Positions 43,182 to 54,090 of a stretch of 64,000 nt of DNA are shown one piece after another. This DNA is from Pseudohongiella sp. (GTDB taxonomy: Bacteria; Pseudomonadota; Gammaproteobacteria; Pseudomonadales; Pseudohongiellaceae): contig JAUYSM010000061.1 in assembly GCA_030696315.1 (NCBI GenBank), positions 1 to 64,000 on the forward strand. The letters run 5' to 3'. The notes beneath the pieces were generated by a model. It saw nothing but the letters and a program-made list of their open reading frames with translations, had not been told where the DNA came from and did not search any database. Position 1 is the first letter of the stretch. Each line of letters opens with the position of its first letter. The translations under genes were made by a program, and so were the position numbers.

Positions 43182-45818
43182 TCAAAGTGATCTTTTTAGT
43201 TCATATAACAATTGCTGCGCCTGTCTGGGTGTCAAGTCGTCCAGTTCTGTTTGCCGCAGTTGCTCCAGCACTGGATGCGGCGCGCTGGCAAACAGATCAC
43301 TTTGAGCGGGGGCTTGCTGCAAGCCGGGGTTAGGCACAGTTGACCTGCTTTGGGCTTTGGAGACCGGAGTTGACGGCATGGAGACAGCGAGTTGTTCCAG
43401 TTCTCTGAGTTTTTTGCGGGCCTGTTCAATCACTTCAAATGGAATGCCTGCCAGTTGCGCTACCTGCAAGCCGTAACTTTGGTTGGCAGGACCGCGCTTG
43501 ACCGTATGCATGAATACGATGCCTTGCTGATGTTCAGCCGCATCCAGATGCACATTGCCGACGTTTGTATGGGTATCTGGCAATACCGTCAATTCAAAAT
43601 AATGGGTGGCGAACAGAGTCATGGCACGAATCTTTTCAGCTATATACAACGCGCTGGCCCACGCCAGCGACAAACCGTCAAAGGTACTGGTGCCGCGCCC
43701 GACTTCATCCATCAATACCAGGCTCTGGTGCGTGGCGTTGTGCAGGATATTTGCAGTTTCTGTCATCTCTACCATAAACGTAGAGCGTCCGCCTGCCAGG
43801 TCATCCGATGAGCCAATGCGCGTAAAAATGCGATCCACCGGTCCAATCACCGCAGATGCCGCGGGCACATGGCTTCCGCAAAAGGCCAGCAGCACAATCA
43901 GCGCGGTCTGGCGCATATAGGTTGATTTACCACCCATATTGGGGCCGGTAATGATCAGCATCTGCTGTTCGGCGCCGAGTTGGGTGTCATTGGGCACAAA
44001 CTGTTTTTCCAATACCTGCTCGACAACCGGGTGGCGTCCTTGTTCAATCTCAATGCCAATCTCATCGCTTAATACAGGTTGTGCCCAGCTCAAGGTGAGG
44101 GCGCGTTCGGCAAAGTTGCACAGCACATCGAGCTCCGACAGCGCAGCGGCACTGTCTTGCAGCCCTGCCAGCTGATTGGAAGTTACTTCAAGCAGTTCAT
44201 CGTAGAGCAATTTTTCTCGCGCAAGTGCCTTGCTGTTGGCGCTGAGTACGCGATCTTCAAACACCTTCAATTCGGGAGTGATGAAGCGCTCCGCATTTTT
44301 GATGGTCTGACGGCGCTGGTATTCAACTGGCATGTTCTCTGACTGAGCTTTACTGACTTCAATATAGAAACCGTGTACGCGGTTATAGCCAACTTTCAGG
44401 GTGCTTAGGCCAGTGCGCTGTTTTTCACGTATCTCCATGTCAATCAGAAACTGGCCGGCATTGCTGCTGAGCGCGCGCAATTCATCGAGTTCAGCATCGT
44501 AGTGTTCGGCAATAACACCACCTTCGCGGATCACCACGGGTGGATTTTCTATCAGGGCGGACTGCAGTTGCGCGCACAGGGCCGGGTACTCAGCAATGGC
44601 AAGCTGCAGCTGAGCCAGGCGGCTGGTTTCCATCACGGTTTGCAGGGCGCTCAAGGCTGACTGCAGGGCGGGAAATACCGTCAATGCGTCGCGAAGGCGG
44701 GCCATGTCCCTTGGTCGGGCTGATCGCAGTGCTACGCGGGCCAGAATACGTTCAATATCACCTACCTGTTTTAACAAGGGTTGCAGCGTTTCAAAAGCGT
44801 ATTGATGCTGCAAGGCACTGACCACTTGCTGGCGTTGTTGCAGTACGACGCGCTGGCGCAATGGTCGATTCAGCCAGCGATTCAGTAGCCGACTGCCCAT
44901 CGCGGTGCTGGTGGCATCGATCACTGACATCAGGGTATTGCTGCTGCCTCCCCCCAGATTACGGTCGAGTTCCAGATTACGTCGACTCGCGCCATCCATT
45001 ACTAACGCATCGGCCGCAATTTCGGCGCTCATGCGTTGGATGTGGGGCAGGGCGGAGCGCTGGGTATCCTTGGCATAACTAAGCAGGCAACCGGCTGCTT
45101 GAATGGCGAGTGGCAATTCTTCACAACCAAAACCACGCAGGTCACGTGTCTGAAAGTGGCTGATCAACTGACGATAACAGGTGTCGCTGTCATATTCCCA
45201 AACGGGACGACGGCGCAGACCGGGACGACTGGCAAGTTCGGGAGGTAACAACAGGTGCTCATTGACCAGCAATTCTGCGGGTCGTATGCGTTCAATTTCG
45301 GCAAGCAGATCACTGAGACCGCACACCTCACTGACCTGGAATCGACCACCGCTAATGTCCATCCAGGCCAGTCCAGCCTGCCATTCACCACTGGTAGCTT
45401 TTTCGGAGACACTTATCGACATCAGTACGCAGTCGCTGCGGGCATCCAGCAAGGCTTCGTCGCTGATGGTGCCGGGTGTAATGATGCGGACGATCTGCCG
45501 TTCCACGGGGCCTTTACTGGTCGCCGGGTCGCCAATTTGCTCACAGATAGCGATTGATTTGCCCAGCTCTACCAAGCGTGCCAGATATCGCTCGACTGAG
45601 TGATAGGGTACACCACACATCGGAATCGGTTTGCCATTGACATTACCGCGTGCTGTCAGCGTGATGTCCAATAAACTGGCAGCCTCGACCGCATCTTGAA
45701 AAAACAGCTCGTAGAAATCTCCCATGCGGTAAAAAAGCAGATTGTCTGGTTGCTGAGCTTTGATTCTCAAAAACTGCTGAATCATTGGCGTGTGTTGTGA
45801 TAAATCCTTTTGACTCAA
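43182..45818 (-). CDS. mutS: DNA mismatch repair protein MutS
   Basis: [63 protein letters not shown]. Confidence 0.98.
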   Translation of the reverse strand: MSQKDLSQHTPMIQQFLRIKAQQPDNLLFYRMGDFYELFFQDAVEAASLLDITLTARGNVNGKPIPMCGVPYHSVERYLARLVELGKSIAICEQIGDPATSKGPVERQIVRIITPGTISDEALLDARSDCVLMSISVSEKATSGEWQAGLAWMDISGGRFQVSEVCGLSDLLAEIERIRPAELLVNEHLLLPPELASRPGLRRRPVWEYDSDTCYRQLISHFQTRDLRGFGCEELPLAIQAAGCLLSYAKDTQRSALPHIQRMSAEIAADALVMDGASRRNLELDRNLGGGSSNTLMSVIDATSTAMGSRLLNRWLNRPLRQRVVLQQRQQVVSALQHQYAFETLQPLLKQVGDIERILARVALRSARPRDMARLRDALTVFPALQSALSALQTVMETSRLAQLQLAIAEYPALCAQLQSALIENPPVVIREGGVIAEHYDAELDELRALSSNAGQFLIDMEIREKQRTGLSTLKVGYNRVHGFYIEVSKAQSENMPVEYQRRQTIKNAERFITPELKVFEDRVLSANSKALAREKLLYDELLEVTSNQLAGLQDSAAALSELDVLCNFAERALTLSWAQPVLSDEIGIEIEQGRHPVVEQVLEKQFVPNDTQLGAEQQMLIITGPNMGGKSTYMRQTALIVLLAFCGSHVPAASAVIGPVDRIFTRIGSSDDLAGGRSTFMVEMTETANILHNATHQSLVLMDEVGRGTSTFDGLSLAWASALYIAEKIRAMTLFATHYFELTVLPDTHTNVGNVHLDAAEHQQGIVFMHTVKRGPANQSYGLQVAQLAGIPFEVIEQARKKLRELEQLAVSMPSTPVSKAQSRSTVPNPGLQQAPAQSDLFASAPHPVLEQLRQTELDDLTPRQAQQLLYELKRSL

Positions 45819-45947
45819 GATACTACCTGCTTTATGCGATGTTATTTGTTAAGTATTCTGGCGACTGGAATCACAGTGTAAGGCCGCATTCTATGTTATT
45901 TGCGGTTCGTGTTTAAACGCTTTGCCCGGCGATGTTAAACTTCGGCC

Positions 45948-46466
45948 ATGAGCACCACTGTCAATCAATCTGCATTAAACAGGATCGCCGCACGGCTGGG
46001 CAGCGTTCTGTGCAGTCATGGCCAAAAAATCGCTACCGCAGAATCCTGCACCGGCGGCTGGATTGCGCAAACCCTCACCGCGATACCCGGCAGCTCCAGC
46101 TGGTTTGAGGCCGGATTTGTAATGTACTCGAACACCATGAAACAAACTGTACTAAAGGTGCCTGTTGAACTCTTGGAAGGTCCGCATGCCCCGGGGGCTG
46201 TCAGCGAGCAGACCGTCCTGGCCATGGCACGTGGCGCACTGGCCTTGGCGGATGTTGATTGGGCGGTTGCCACCAGTGGTATTGCCGGGCCAGGAGGAGG
46301 CACCGCAAACAAACCCGTGGGTCTGGTCTGGATTGGCTGGGCATGCCGTCATGGCAGCACTGCCACCGTTTACAATTTTGCGGGTAATCGTGATCAGATC
46401 AGGCGCCAGGCTGTTGCTGCAGCACTTGATGGTCTGTTGCAGCGCGTTCAGTCACGCGCCGATTAA
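45948..46466 (+). CDS. pncC: CinA C-terminal-type nicotinamide-nucleotide amidohydrolase
   Basis: IATAESCTGGWIAQTLTAIPGSSSWFEAGFVMYSN; ATSGIAGPGGGTANKPVG. Confidence 0.94.
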   Translation: MSTTVNQSALNRIAARLGSVLCSHGQKIATAESCTGGWIAQTLTAIPGSSSWFEAGFVMYSNTMKQTVLKVPVELLEGPHAPGAVSEQTVLAMARGALALADVDWAVATSGIAGPGGGTANKPVGLVWIGWACRHGSTATVYNFAGNRDQIRRQAVAAALDGLLQRVQSRAD

Positions 46467-46554
46467 TCGCAACAATACTGGTTGAATATACAGTAAAGCT
46501 CTGCTTTAATACTGGACAAGCACAAACTCTTACTTAATCTTCAGGAAATTTCAC

Positions 46555-47619
46555 ATGGCAGATACACATGTTCGTGACCCCAACAAGGAAAAGGCACTCA
46601 ACGCGGCACTGACTCAGATTGAGCGCCAGTTTGGTAAGGGCTCTATGATGCGTCTGGGCGATAAGGGCAAGGAGACGATCCCTGCGATATCGACGGGTTC
46701 GCTTGGGCTGGATATTGCACTGGGTATTGGTGGTCTGCCTCGCGGCCGTATCGTTGAGATTTATGGGCCAGAGTCGTCCGGTAAAACCACCCTGACCTTG
46801 CAGGTGATTGCAGAATGTCAGCGCGCCGGTGGTACATGTGCGTTTATTGATGCTGAGCACGCATTAGACCCGATTTATGCGGGGGCTCTGGGTGTTGACG
46901 TAGAAAATCTGCTGGTCAGCCAACCCGATACTGGTGAACAGGCATTGGAAATCTGCGACATGATTGTGCGCTCAGGCGCCGTTGACGTAGTAGTCATCGA
47001 CTCCGTTGCCGCCCTGACACCCAAGGCAGAGATTGAAGGCGAGATGGGTGACAGTCACATGGGGCTGCAGGCGCGCCTGATGTCCCAGGCGCTGCGTAAA
47101 ATGACGGGTAACATCAAGAACTCCAACACCTTGGTTATTTTTATCAACCAGATCCGCATGAAAATCGGGGTGATGTTCGGTTCCCCGGAAACCACCACGG
47201 GTGGTAACGCGCTCAAGTTTTACGCATCTGTGCGTCTGGATATTCGCCGCATAGGCTCGATCAAGGAAGGCGACGAAGTTGTTGGTAATGAAACGCGTGT
47301 CAAGGTCGTAAAAAACAAGGTGGCACCACCGTTCCGACAAACAGAGTTCCAGATTTATTACGGTAAAGGTATTTATCGGATGGGAGAGGTCATTGATCTG
47401 GGTGTCAAACTCAATCTCATTGATAAGTCAGGTGCCTGGTATGCCTACCGTGGAGACAAAATCGGTCAGGGTAAAAAGAATGTTGCGACCTATCTGGAAG
47501 AACATCCTGCGCTGGCGCAGGAGCTGGAAGAGCAGATCAGAAGCCAGTTGCTGGGTGGCGCAACTTTGCTGAGTGCCAGTTCGGATGATACTGAACCGAT
47601 GGAAGCAGAGATGGAGTGA
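46555..47619 (+). CDS. recA: Recombinase RecA
   Basis: [54 protein letters not shown]-type motif. Confidence 0.98.
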   Translation: MADTHVRDPNKEKALNAALTQIERQFGKGSMMRLGDKGKETIPAISTGSLGLDIALGIGGLPRGRIVEIYGPESSGKTTLTLQVIAECQRAGGTCAFIDAEHALDPIYAGALGVDVENLLVSQPDTGEQALEICDMIVRSGAVDVVVIDSVAALTPKAEIEGEMGDSHMGLQARLMSQALRKMTGNIKNSNTLVIFINQIRMKIGVMFGSPETTTGGNALKFYASVRLDIRRIGSIKEGDEVVGNETRVKVVKNKVAPPFRQTEFQIYYGKGIYRMGEVIDLGVKLNLIDKSGAWYAYRGDKIGQGKKNVATYLEEHPALAQELEEQIRSQLLGGATLLSASSDDTEPMEAEME

Positions 47620-47628
47620 TTCTGCTGG

Positions 47629-48168
47629 ATGAGTCTTGAATATGAGCAGCACTTCAGAGTAAACGCACGACGTCGAGCCATGGATTTGTTGGCTCGACGC
47701 GAGCACACCCGACAAGAGCTTTTTCTTAAACTCAGGACTCGTTTGTGTGCTGATGGGCCAGCTGCTTCAGCGCAATCAGACAATGACAACGAGTCTTTGA
47801 TTACACTCACAAACGCTGAAAGTCTGCTTGATCAAGTATTAGACAAGCTGGAAGCAGACGGTTTGCTCAGCGACGCAAGGTTTGTTGAGTCTTTTCTGAA
47901 CTCGCGCAAACACAAGGGGTACGGGCCGCTTTATATCCGTCATCAATTACGAATTAAGAACGTTGATGATGAGGGACTGGCGGCTGTGTCAGACGTTGAA
48001 GAGGCGCAGTGGCTCGACGCATTACAAACACTGATCAAAAAGCGTTTGAGTGCAGGGGAGTTTCCCCAGCGCGGTAGCAAAGATTATTTGAAGCTGCAGC
48101 GCTTTGTGTTGTCGAGAGGATATTCAGTGGCTCAATGGGGTGAGGTTGAGAGACGAGTATCGCAATAA
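47629..48168 (+). CDS. recX: Regulatory protein RecX
   Basis: ARRRAMDLLARREHTRQELFLKL; LLSDARFVESFLNSRKHKGYGPLYIRHQL; directly downstream of recA. Confidence 0.9.
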   Translation: MSLEYEQHFRVNARRRAMDLLARREHTRQELFLKLRTRLCADGPAASAQSDNDNESLITLTNAESLLDQVLDKLEADGLLSDARFVESFLNSRKHKGYGPLYIRHQLRIKNVDDEGLAAVSDVEEAQWLDALQTLIKKRLSAGEFPQRGSKDYLKLQRFVLSRGYSVAQWGEVERRVSQ

Positions 48169-48621
48169 CTATATCCCGATCACCTGTGGGCGAAGAGGCG
48201 CCATTCTTGCCAGAATTTGATTCTGGGAGCTTAGCGCAATGCCCGTTTTATCCATAGCGCTCATCAAATCCTCTACGATGGCATTAAATTCCGCACTGTT
48301 GATATTCATCCCGGCATGGACTTGTACCATGTCATCACCTGTGTAAATGCAGGGACCGTCCGCCAGCAAACACATGTGTTCGATCATCTTTTCGCGAAAG
48401 CGATTGACGTTGGAATCCAGAAAGCGCGGTAACACTCGATTGTCACTGGCAATTTCCATAATGAAGTTATCGACCAGTGTTTCAAGGACAGCCTGCCCAC
48501 CGATTTCATCGTACAAGGACTGTTGACTATTGCCCGCACAACTGTTGAGAAAAGCTACCAAACCTATTGATAATAAAATATTTTTTGTAAAAAAAATCGG
48601 GTGACCAAAACTCTGTTTCAT
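48169..48621 (-). CDS. Group 1 truncated haemoglobin-like protein with lipoprotein signal peptide
   Basis: MKQSFGHPIFFTKNILLSIGLVAFLNSCAGN lipobox; SLYDEIGGQAVLETLVDNFIMEIASDNRVLPRFL...HMCLLADGPCIYTGDDMVQVHAGMNI. Confidence 0.8.
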   Translation of the reverse strand: MKQSFGHPIFFTKNILLSIGLVAFLNSCAGNSQQSLYDEIGGQAVLETLVDNFIMEIASDNRVLPRFLDSNVNRFREKMIEHMCLLADGPCIYTGDDMVQVHAGMNINSAEFNAIVEDLMSAMDKTGIALSSQNQILARMAPLRPQVIGI

Positions 48622-48681
48622 GGGTGCTCCGGGTGTTCGCACATTCAAGGTTTGTGAGGTTGGCTGCAGATATATCCGCGC

Positions 48682-49545
48682 TCAAAAAGTCAGTTGCGCA
48701 GACAGGTAAACACCCTGTTGATTCCTGGCGCCGGCAATTTCGCCCAGATCGACCCAGGCAGCAGTCAGTGAGACTCGCTTATTGGGAAAGTAGGCCAAAA
48801 ACAGATCGTGGGCATTTTCCTCTCGCAGCGCCCCCAGGTTGTCAGGCTTTTGCCGATACTCTGCACCCAACACCAGCTGTCTCGTGAGAAACACGGCAAC
48901 TGCAAACTCAGCCGTCCACTTTGCGTCCTGATCGTCGCCACCGTAGCCCAGCAGCCCAAACTGGTTGGCATTGCCATATCTGACATTCACATTCAGCAAG
49001 GTTGTGCGGTGTCCGATCCCGTTTAACCACGCTTTTGCAAAACTGACGGTATAGTCAGTGCCCGAGGTATGCTGTGCACCAACGGCACGCGCCAGGCCTT
49101 TGTCTCTTAGACTTCCATGTTCCGCACCCAGCGTGATTTGTGGTGCCTTGTCAAAAATGATGTCGCCCAGTACCCGCACTTTGATCCCGGTTTTATCTTG
49201 CCGAACATGCAGATTTGCTGGTTTGACTAATAAGTTTTGCCTCGCAAAACTGAACTCTATCCGGTTGCCAAATGCCAACGCGCCACCATCAATGTCAAGT
49301 TGATAGGCATCGACATCCACACGCGTGCGAAACACGCTGCCACCGCGTTGCCCTTCATCCGCGTAAGAACTCAAAGTGGCCCAAGGGATCAAACCACCAC
49401 CGCCTGCACCGGAGATGCTTGAAACTCCACCGGTACCCAGTATTTTTCCATCCCTGTTCACGGGCTGTTCTTGCGCGGAGACCAACTCCGGGCACATGAC
49501 CAAAAGTGTCAGAGCACACACTGACGTCAGACCTGCTAAGTTCAT
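48682..49545 (-). CDS. DUF3034-like outer-membrane protein
   Basis: Signal peptide; DGKILGTGGVSSISGAGGGGLIPWATLSSYADEGQ; beta-rich sequence ending in aromatic F (YLSAQLTF). Confidence 0.75.
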   Translation of the reverse strand: MNLAGLTSVCALTLLVMCPELVSAQEQPVNRDGKILGTGGVSSISGAGGGGLIPWATLSSYADEGQRGGSVFRTRVDVDAYQLDIDGGALAFGNRIEFSFARQNLLVKPANLHVRQDKTGIKVRVLGDIIFDKAPQITLGAEHGSLRDKGLARAVGAQHTSGTDYTVSFAKAWLNGIGHRTTLLNVNVRYGNANQFGLLGYGGDDQDAKWTAEFAVAVFLTRQLVLGAEYRQKPDNLGALREENAHDLFLAYFPNKRVSLTAAWVDLGEIAGARNQQGVYLSAQLTF

Positions 49546-50243
49546 CGTGAGGCTCCCGGCACCAACGCACGAAAGCCGAACTGGGTGTCGGGTGACTTGA
49601 CGGGCAAAATGACTTCAAACGCCACGCCATCAGATGCGGTACTCAGGTCGATTTCCAGCTTGTTGTCTGGCGTTTGCAGCCAAGGGTGCCACACATGGAA
49701 TGTCTGCGGTTTTTCGGAAAGTCCACTCAAGACCAATAAACCGTTTTCATCGCTGATTGCCCGGTCTTGCCATTGGCTGACATAGACATAGGCAACCATG
49801 CTGTCGTGGATGTTGCAACCCAGCACGGCAACGCCGGGTTTGTCGAACAGGACTGGTTCGACCTGCTCGTTAGCATACAAGGGCGTCGAAAATTGTCGTA
49901 TCTCAGAGAACGAGTAAACATGGTGTCGCACATTGTCACTATTCGGAAAGCTGACAGTTTGACCGGCCTGCACTAAGGTTACCATGGGCACAAAACGGCG
50001 GTTGACCTGGTCGATGATTGCCGACCCCGAAGGCGCAGCGCTGTCCAAACGCCCCGCAACTTCCGAAACCACACCCGAGACTGCCTGTTGTTGCTCATCT
50101 TTGACTGTGAGCCGCAGTTCAAAGGCGCTTGCGTTTGATAAAGGGAGAAGTGCCAGTGCAGTGATTAAAAAAACTTTTTTTCTGGCTTTGATGCCGCTAG
50201 CAGCAGCAAATACGCGTGCAGCCTTGCCTGAAATTACATCCAT
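49542..50243 (-). CDS. Periplasmic cupredoxin-like (methylamine-utilization-protein-like) protein
   Basis: Signal peptide after MDVISGK; VSFPNSDNVRHHVYSFSE and VLGCNIHDSMVAYVYVS (H...C-x2-H-x2-M putative type-1 Cu ligands). Confidence 0.75.
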   Translation of the reverse strand: MDVISGKAARVFAAASGIKARKKVFLITALALLPLSNASAFELRLTVKDEQQQAVSGVVSEVAGRLDSAAPSGSAIIDQVNRRFVPMVTLVQAGQTVSFPNSDNVRHHVYSFSEIRQFSTPLYANEQVEPVLFDKPGVAVLGCNIHDSMVAYVYVSQWQDRAISDENGLLVLSGLSEKPQTFHVWHPWLQTPDNKLEIDLSTASDGVAFEVILPVKSPDTQFGFRALVPGASR

Positions 50244-50356
50244 AAAATACCTTACACTGTGGCTCACGCATCGCAGATGTTGTGACCATAACAAGTTGTT
50301 ATTAACAAAATTTCTGCCTATCTTATGGCAACGCTTCAAAATCAGTTGGGCCTTGA

Positions 50357-52393
50357 ATGTCAAAGACCAAGCGAGCAGTAAAATTATTTCCTTTGCATCT
50401 GCCGGTCAGCAGCATCCGCTCCAGACTGATTGCGTTTTTGTTGTTTTTGTTGGTGCCGGTACTGGGTGCTACCTACATTTTCATCAGTCGCGAAAATGAA
50501 CGCTACACAGACCAGACCATTGACTCTTACCTAGGTATCGGCGCTGAAGTTTTTGACTTTAGCCGAACAGAGCACATCAATACGCTGCTGACAGTCAGCA
50601 GTGCTCTCACCAGAGACTGGGGTTTTCGTAACGCTTTCGGCGCAGCCGATGAGGCGACCATTCTCGACGCAGCTCAGAATCTGCTGTCTCGTTCCTTTCA
50701 GGCAGCAGATATCATGCTGATTTCGGATATGGACGGTAAGGTGATCGCGGATACCGCTGCGCAAGGTTTTTCAGAGTTGAGCGCTGCGTGGTTAAGTTTG
50801 ATGCAACGTGCTGCTGCCAGCAGCGATGGCGTTGCTGAAGCCGTTCTGACTGTTAACGATGTTCCTTACCAGGTCACGGTGATCCCCTTGTTCCTGCCCG
50901 CACCGGTCGCCTGGATATTTGCGGGCTTTCCGCTGAACAGCAGGTTTGTAGCCAGCATCAAACAAAGTTCTGCGTCCGATGTTTCGGTGTTGCGATATCA
51001 AGGGCTGGACTTGACGGATCTGGCCAGTAATTCAGCATTGGATGTGTCAACACCCTCCAGCAGGGTAAGCGGTCAGGTCATTGCTTCCACACTGAGCGAA
51101 GAGGATGCGCGCCTGACCTTAGCGAGCCTGGATCCCACGCAGTTTGGAGCGACCCAGCGTATTCGTTTGCAAGAAGCAGACTACGGCACACTGGTCAGAC
51201 CACTTGCAGCGGATCCCGGCAGTGGCGAGCTGATCATCGCTGTCATCCAGCGCTCCTACCGCGAAAATCAGGTTAACCTCGCCCAGTTGCAGGATCGTTT
51301 GTTTTCTTTTTCCATGCTGGTGGTCAGTATCAGTTTGTTAGCCGTAATCTGGTTGGCGCGTACCTTTACCCGACCCATTCTGGCATTGGCCAGACGAGTC
51401 AAACAAATCGAGCAGGGTGATTATTCAACGGGGACATCTGCGGATGTCCGATCCGGTAGCGATGAATTGACGCAACTGGATAGTTCGGTGAGCGCCATGG
51501 CCAGAGGTCTGGCGGAGCGCGAAAAAATCCGTGATCTGCTGGGTAAGGTGGTTTCGCCGGAAATCGCTGCTGAGTTGATGCAAGGGCAGATTGAGCTTGG
51601 AGGTGAAGAGCGCATCGTCAGTGTGCTGTTTGCCGATATCCGCGGATTCACCACCTTGAGTGAAAAACAAACCCCATCCCAAACTTTGTATATGTTGAAT
51701 CAGTGTTTTGAGAAGATCTGCCTGGCAATCGAGTCCAGCGGCGGTGTTGTTGACAAGTTTAACGGAGACGCAGTGATGGCCTTGTTTGGGGCGCCCATCT
51801 CCCACAACAACGATGCAGACAGGGCCATGCAGGCCTTGCTGAGTATCGAGCAGGCCGTGCGTGAGTTTTCGCTTGATCCCAATTCACCTACAGCCGGTTT
51901 GTCAATTGGGCTCGGCATTCATACCGGTCTGGTTGTAGCAGGCAACATGGGTTCACAAAATCGCATGAATTACACGGTGATTGGTGATTCAGTGAATCTG
52001 GCTTCAAGGCTGGAAAGTCTGACGCGCCTTTATGGCGTATCCAATCTGGTCAGTGAGGCTAGCGTCAACGCATTGGGCAAAGACGCAGAGAAATACCAGT
52101 GGCTGGCATTGGACTATGTGCGGGTCAAAGGTAAACGCGAGCCGGTTAAAATCTATACATTACTGGGCCTTGCCAATACGATAAGCGCCGCGCAGCAGAC
52201 TCAAACGGCACTATTTCAACAAATGCGTCAGCATTACCAGGCTGCTGAATGGGACGCTGCGCTGGCAGTATTACGTCAGCTCAATGAGGCAGGGGAGAGC
52301 GCGCTGTTTACCCTGTATGCAGACAGGATCGCGGTATTGAGGCAGACAATACACGCTGCCTGGGATGCGGTTTATAATCTTGAAAGCAAATGA
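50357..52393 (+). CDS. Membrane class III adenylate/guanylate cyclase with extracytoplasmic sensor and HAMP
   Basis: Two TM segments flanking a periplasmic region; HAMP-like RVKQIEQGDYSTGTSADVRSGSDELTQL; VSVLFADIRGFTTLSEKQ, KFNGDAVMALFGAP, YTVIGDSVNLASRLE. Confidence 0.9.
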   Translation: MSKTKRAVKLFPLHLPVSSIRSRLIAFLLFLLVPVLGATYIFISRENERYTDQTIDSYLGIGAEVFDFSRTEHINTLLTVSSALTRDWGFRNAFGAADEATILDAAQNLLSRSFQAADIMLISDMDGKVIADTAAQGFSELSAAWLSLMQRAAASSDGVAEAVLTVNDVPYQVTVIPLFLPAPVAWIFAGFPLNSRFVASIKQSSASDVSVLRYQGLDLTDLASNSALDVSTPSSRVSGQVIASTLSEEDARLTLASLDPTQFGATQRIRLQEADYGTLVRPLAADPGSGELIIAVIQRSYRENQVNLAQLQDRLFSFSMLVVSISLLAVIWLARTFTRPILALARRVKQIEQGDYSTGTSADVRSGSDELTQLDSSVSAMARGLAEREKIRDLLGKVVSPEIAAELMQGQIELGGEERIVSVLFADIRGFTTLSEKQTPSQTLYMLNQCFEKICLAIESSGGVVDKFNGDAVMALFGAPISHNNDADRAMQALLSIEQAVREFSLDPNSPTAGLSIGLGIHTGLVVAGNMGSQNRMNYTVIGDSVNLASRLESLTRLYGVSNLVSEASVNALGKDAEKYQWLALDYVRVKGKREPVKIYTLLGLANTISAAQQTQTALFQQMRQHYQAAEWDAALAVLRQLNEAGESALFTLYADRIAVLRQTIHAAWDAVYNLESK

Positions 52394-52438
52394 TAATTCG
52401 ACCTTATCTATTTGTTTATAAAATAAAAAGGCAGAAAA

Positions 52439-52993
52439 ATGAGTTTGGAATTACACAGCGCTGAGCGCATTCTTCATCAGCTGCGATCCAGCAACGATAT
52501 CAGGGTTGTGCCCTACCATTGTTTGTTATCTGATCTTAATGGTATGGATGACTACGATTTCCTGCAGCGCCTGCAGAAGTCTTTTAATATCCGTGTCGCC
52601 CGCGATGCGGCGGATGCCCGCCCTAGCGCTCAGCGCGAATTTGGTTTGTACCTGGCGGGCTATTGGTACCACATGACGGCGATAGCCGGGACCTGGTTTT
52701 TTTCTGATCCGGTTAAAGATCTGGATGTCAGTATCTTGCGCGATAACATGTTGAACCCTGTGCTGGGTATTGAGGACTGCGCGCAACCTGGCAAGCGCCT
52801 TGATTACATCGATGGCGACCAGCATCTGCAGGTGCTCAGCGAGTGGGTGGATGCGGGAAGATATGAGGCAGCGATTGCGCTGTTTGCCCCGTCAATCGAG
52901 TGTCTGAAAAGCATCGCAGAACTGGGCAGATCGATGCCTGCATTTTCGTGTGCGATCCAGACCGAGTCCGATCGTTTTGTTCATTTGTCATGA
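52439..52993 (+). CDS. Stand-alone DUF1015 C-terminal-domain-like protein
   Basis: EFGLYLAGYWYHM...LDVSILRDNMLNPVLGIEDCAQPGKRLDYIDGDQHLQVLSEWVDAGRYEAAIALFAPSIECLKSIAELGRSMPAFS...RFVHLS resembles the C-terminal half of DUF1015 proteins. Confidence 0.6.
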   Translation: MSLELHSAERILHQLRSSNDIRVVPYHCLLSDLNGMDDYDFLQRLQKSFNIRVARDAADARPSAQREFGLYLAGYWYHMTAIAGTWFFSDPVKDLDVSILRDNMLNPVLGIEDCAQPGKRLDYIDGDQHLQVLSEWVDAGRYEAAIALFAPSIECLKSIAELGRSMPAFSCAIQTESDRFVHLS

Positions 52994-54090
52994 CAAACGC
53001 GCAACGGATTGCATTGATCAATCCCGCCAAGTTTTTGGGTAACCTCCTGCTGGCAGGCGGGTTGATCCAGCAATTGGATAGTTGGTGCGCGCAGCACAAC
53101 AAACAACTACTGATTGTGCTGGATGAAAGTTTTGCTGAGCTGTTTGCAGGGGCGTTCCCCAACGCACAACTGGTGTGGTATCCGCGAAAAGCGCTCTTGC
53201 CGGGCGCGCCCAGGTTTGCAGCGATTCGCGCGTGGCTGGCCTGTGTCAGGCAGATCCGGTCATTCAACGCTGACCTCGCCTTTACGATTGAAGAAGACTC
53301 TGTGTGCCACCGCTTGACACATTTCTCTGGCGCGCGCCACAAGGTCAGCAGCACCATTCATCGGTATCACCTTGGTTTTGATCAGGTGCTGGACATCTCG
53401 CGCAGCCAGCGTCCCACGGGAGAAGAGTCTGTCTGGTATAGCATTCGTGATGTGTTTGCGGCCCTGGGTATCCCGGTTCAAGGTAAGCCCGCTTATGTAA
53501 ACTTGCAGATCGATCCGCCAGACAAGGAATTGATGGCCAGACTTGCACTCAGCGGTCTCGGTTTTAAAAGACCTTTAATGCTAATGCACGCCGGCGCCAG
53601 TAAGGGCTATAAACAATGGCCCTCCGATCATTTTGTCCAGCTAGCGCTTCTGTCAGTAAAGGCGGGTTATCAGATTGCTCTGATTGGGGCAGGGCGCTCG
53701 GATGAGGCTGTTAATGCCCATATTATGTTGGAACTTGGCACCGGCAATGCTTACCCAGACTATGTCGATCTGTGTAATCAGCTCAGCCTGCTTGAATTGG
53801 CTCGCTTGATGAGAATCAGCAGCAAAATTGTAGGTAATGACAGCGGCCCATCTCATCTGGCGTCAGCGCTGGGCGTGCCGGGTGTGGTAATCTTCGGCCC
53901 CACCGATATTGGGATCTGGCGCCCGTTGGGCCCGGCAACCGAGATACTTTCCTTAAAAAGCATGTGTGAAGCCACGTGTACCAGGCACCAGTGCCGGTTA
54001 AACTATCGGTGCTTGAGCGAGATCACTCCACAATCGGTTTTTGACAACCTGGTGTTGTCAGATAAAAGGACGTACGAGACTACTTTATGA
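52990..54090 (+). CDS. Glycosyltransferase family 9 (ADP-heptose transferase-like)
   Basis: [80 protein letters not shown]. Confidence 0.88.
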   Translation: MTNAQRIALINPAKFLGNLLLAGGLIQQLDSWCAQHNKQLLIVLDESFAELFAGAFPNAQLVWYPRKALLPGAPRFAAIRAWLACVRQIRSFNADLAFTIEEDSVCHRLTHFSGARHKVSSTIHRYHLGFDQVLDISRSQRPTGEESVWYSIRDVFAALGIPVQGKPAYVNLQIDPPDKELMARLALSGLGFKRPLMLMHAGASKGYKQWPSDHFVQLALLSVKAGYQIALIGAGRSDEAVNAHIMLELGTGNAYPDYVDLCNQLSLLELARLMRISSKIVGNDSGPSHLASALGVPGVVIFGPTDIGIWRPLGPATEILSLKSMCEATCTRHQCRLNYRCLSEITPQSVFDNLVLSDKRTYETTL

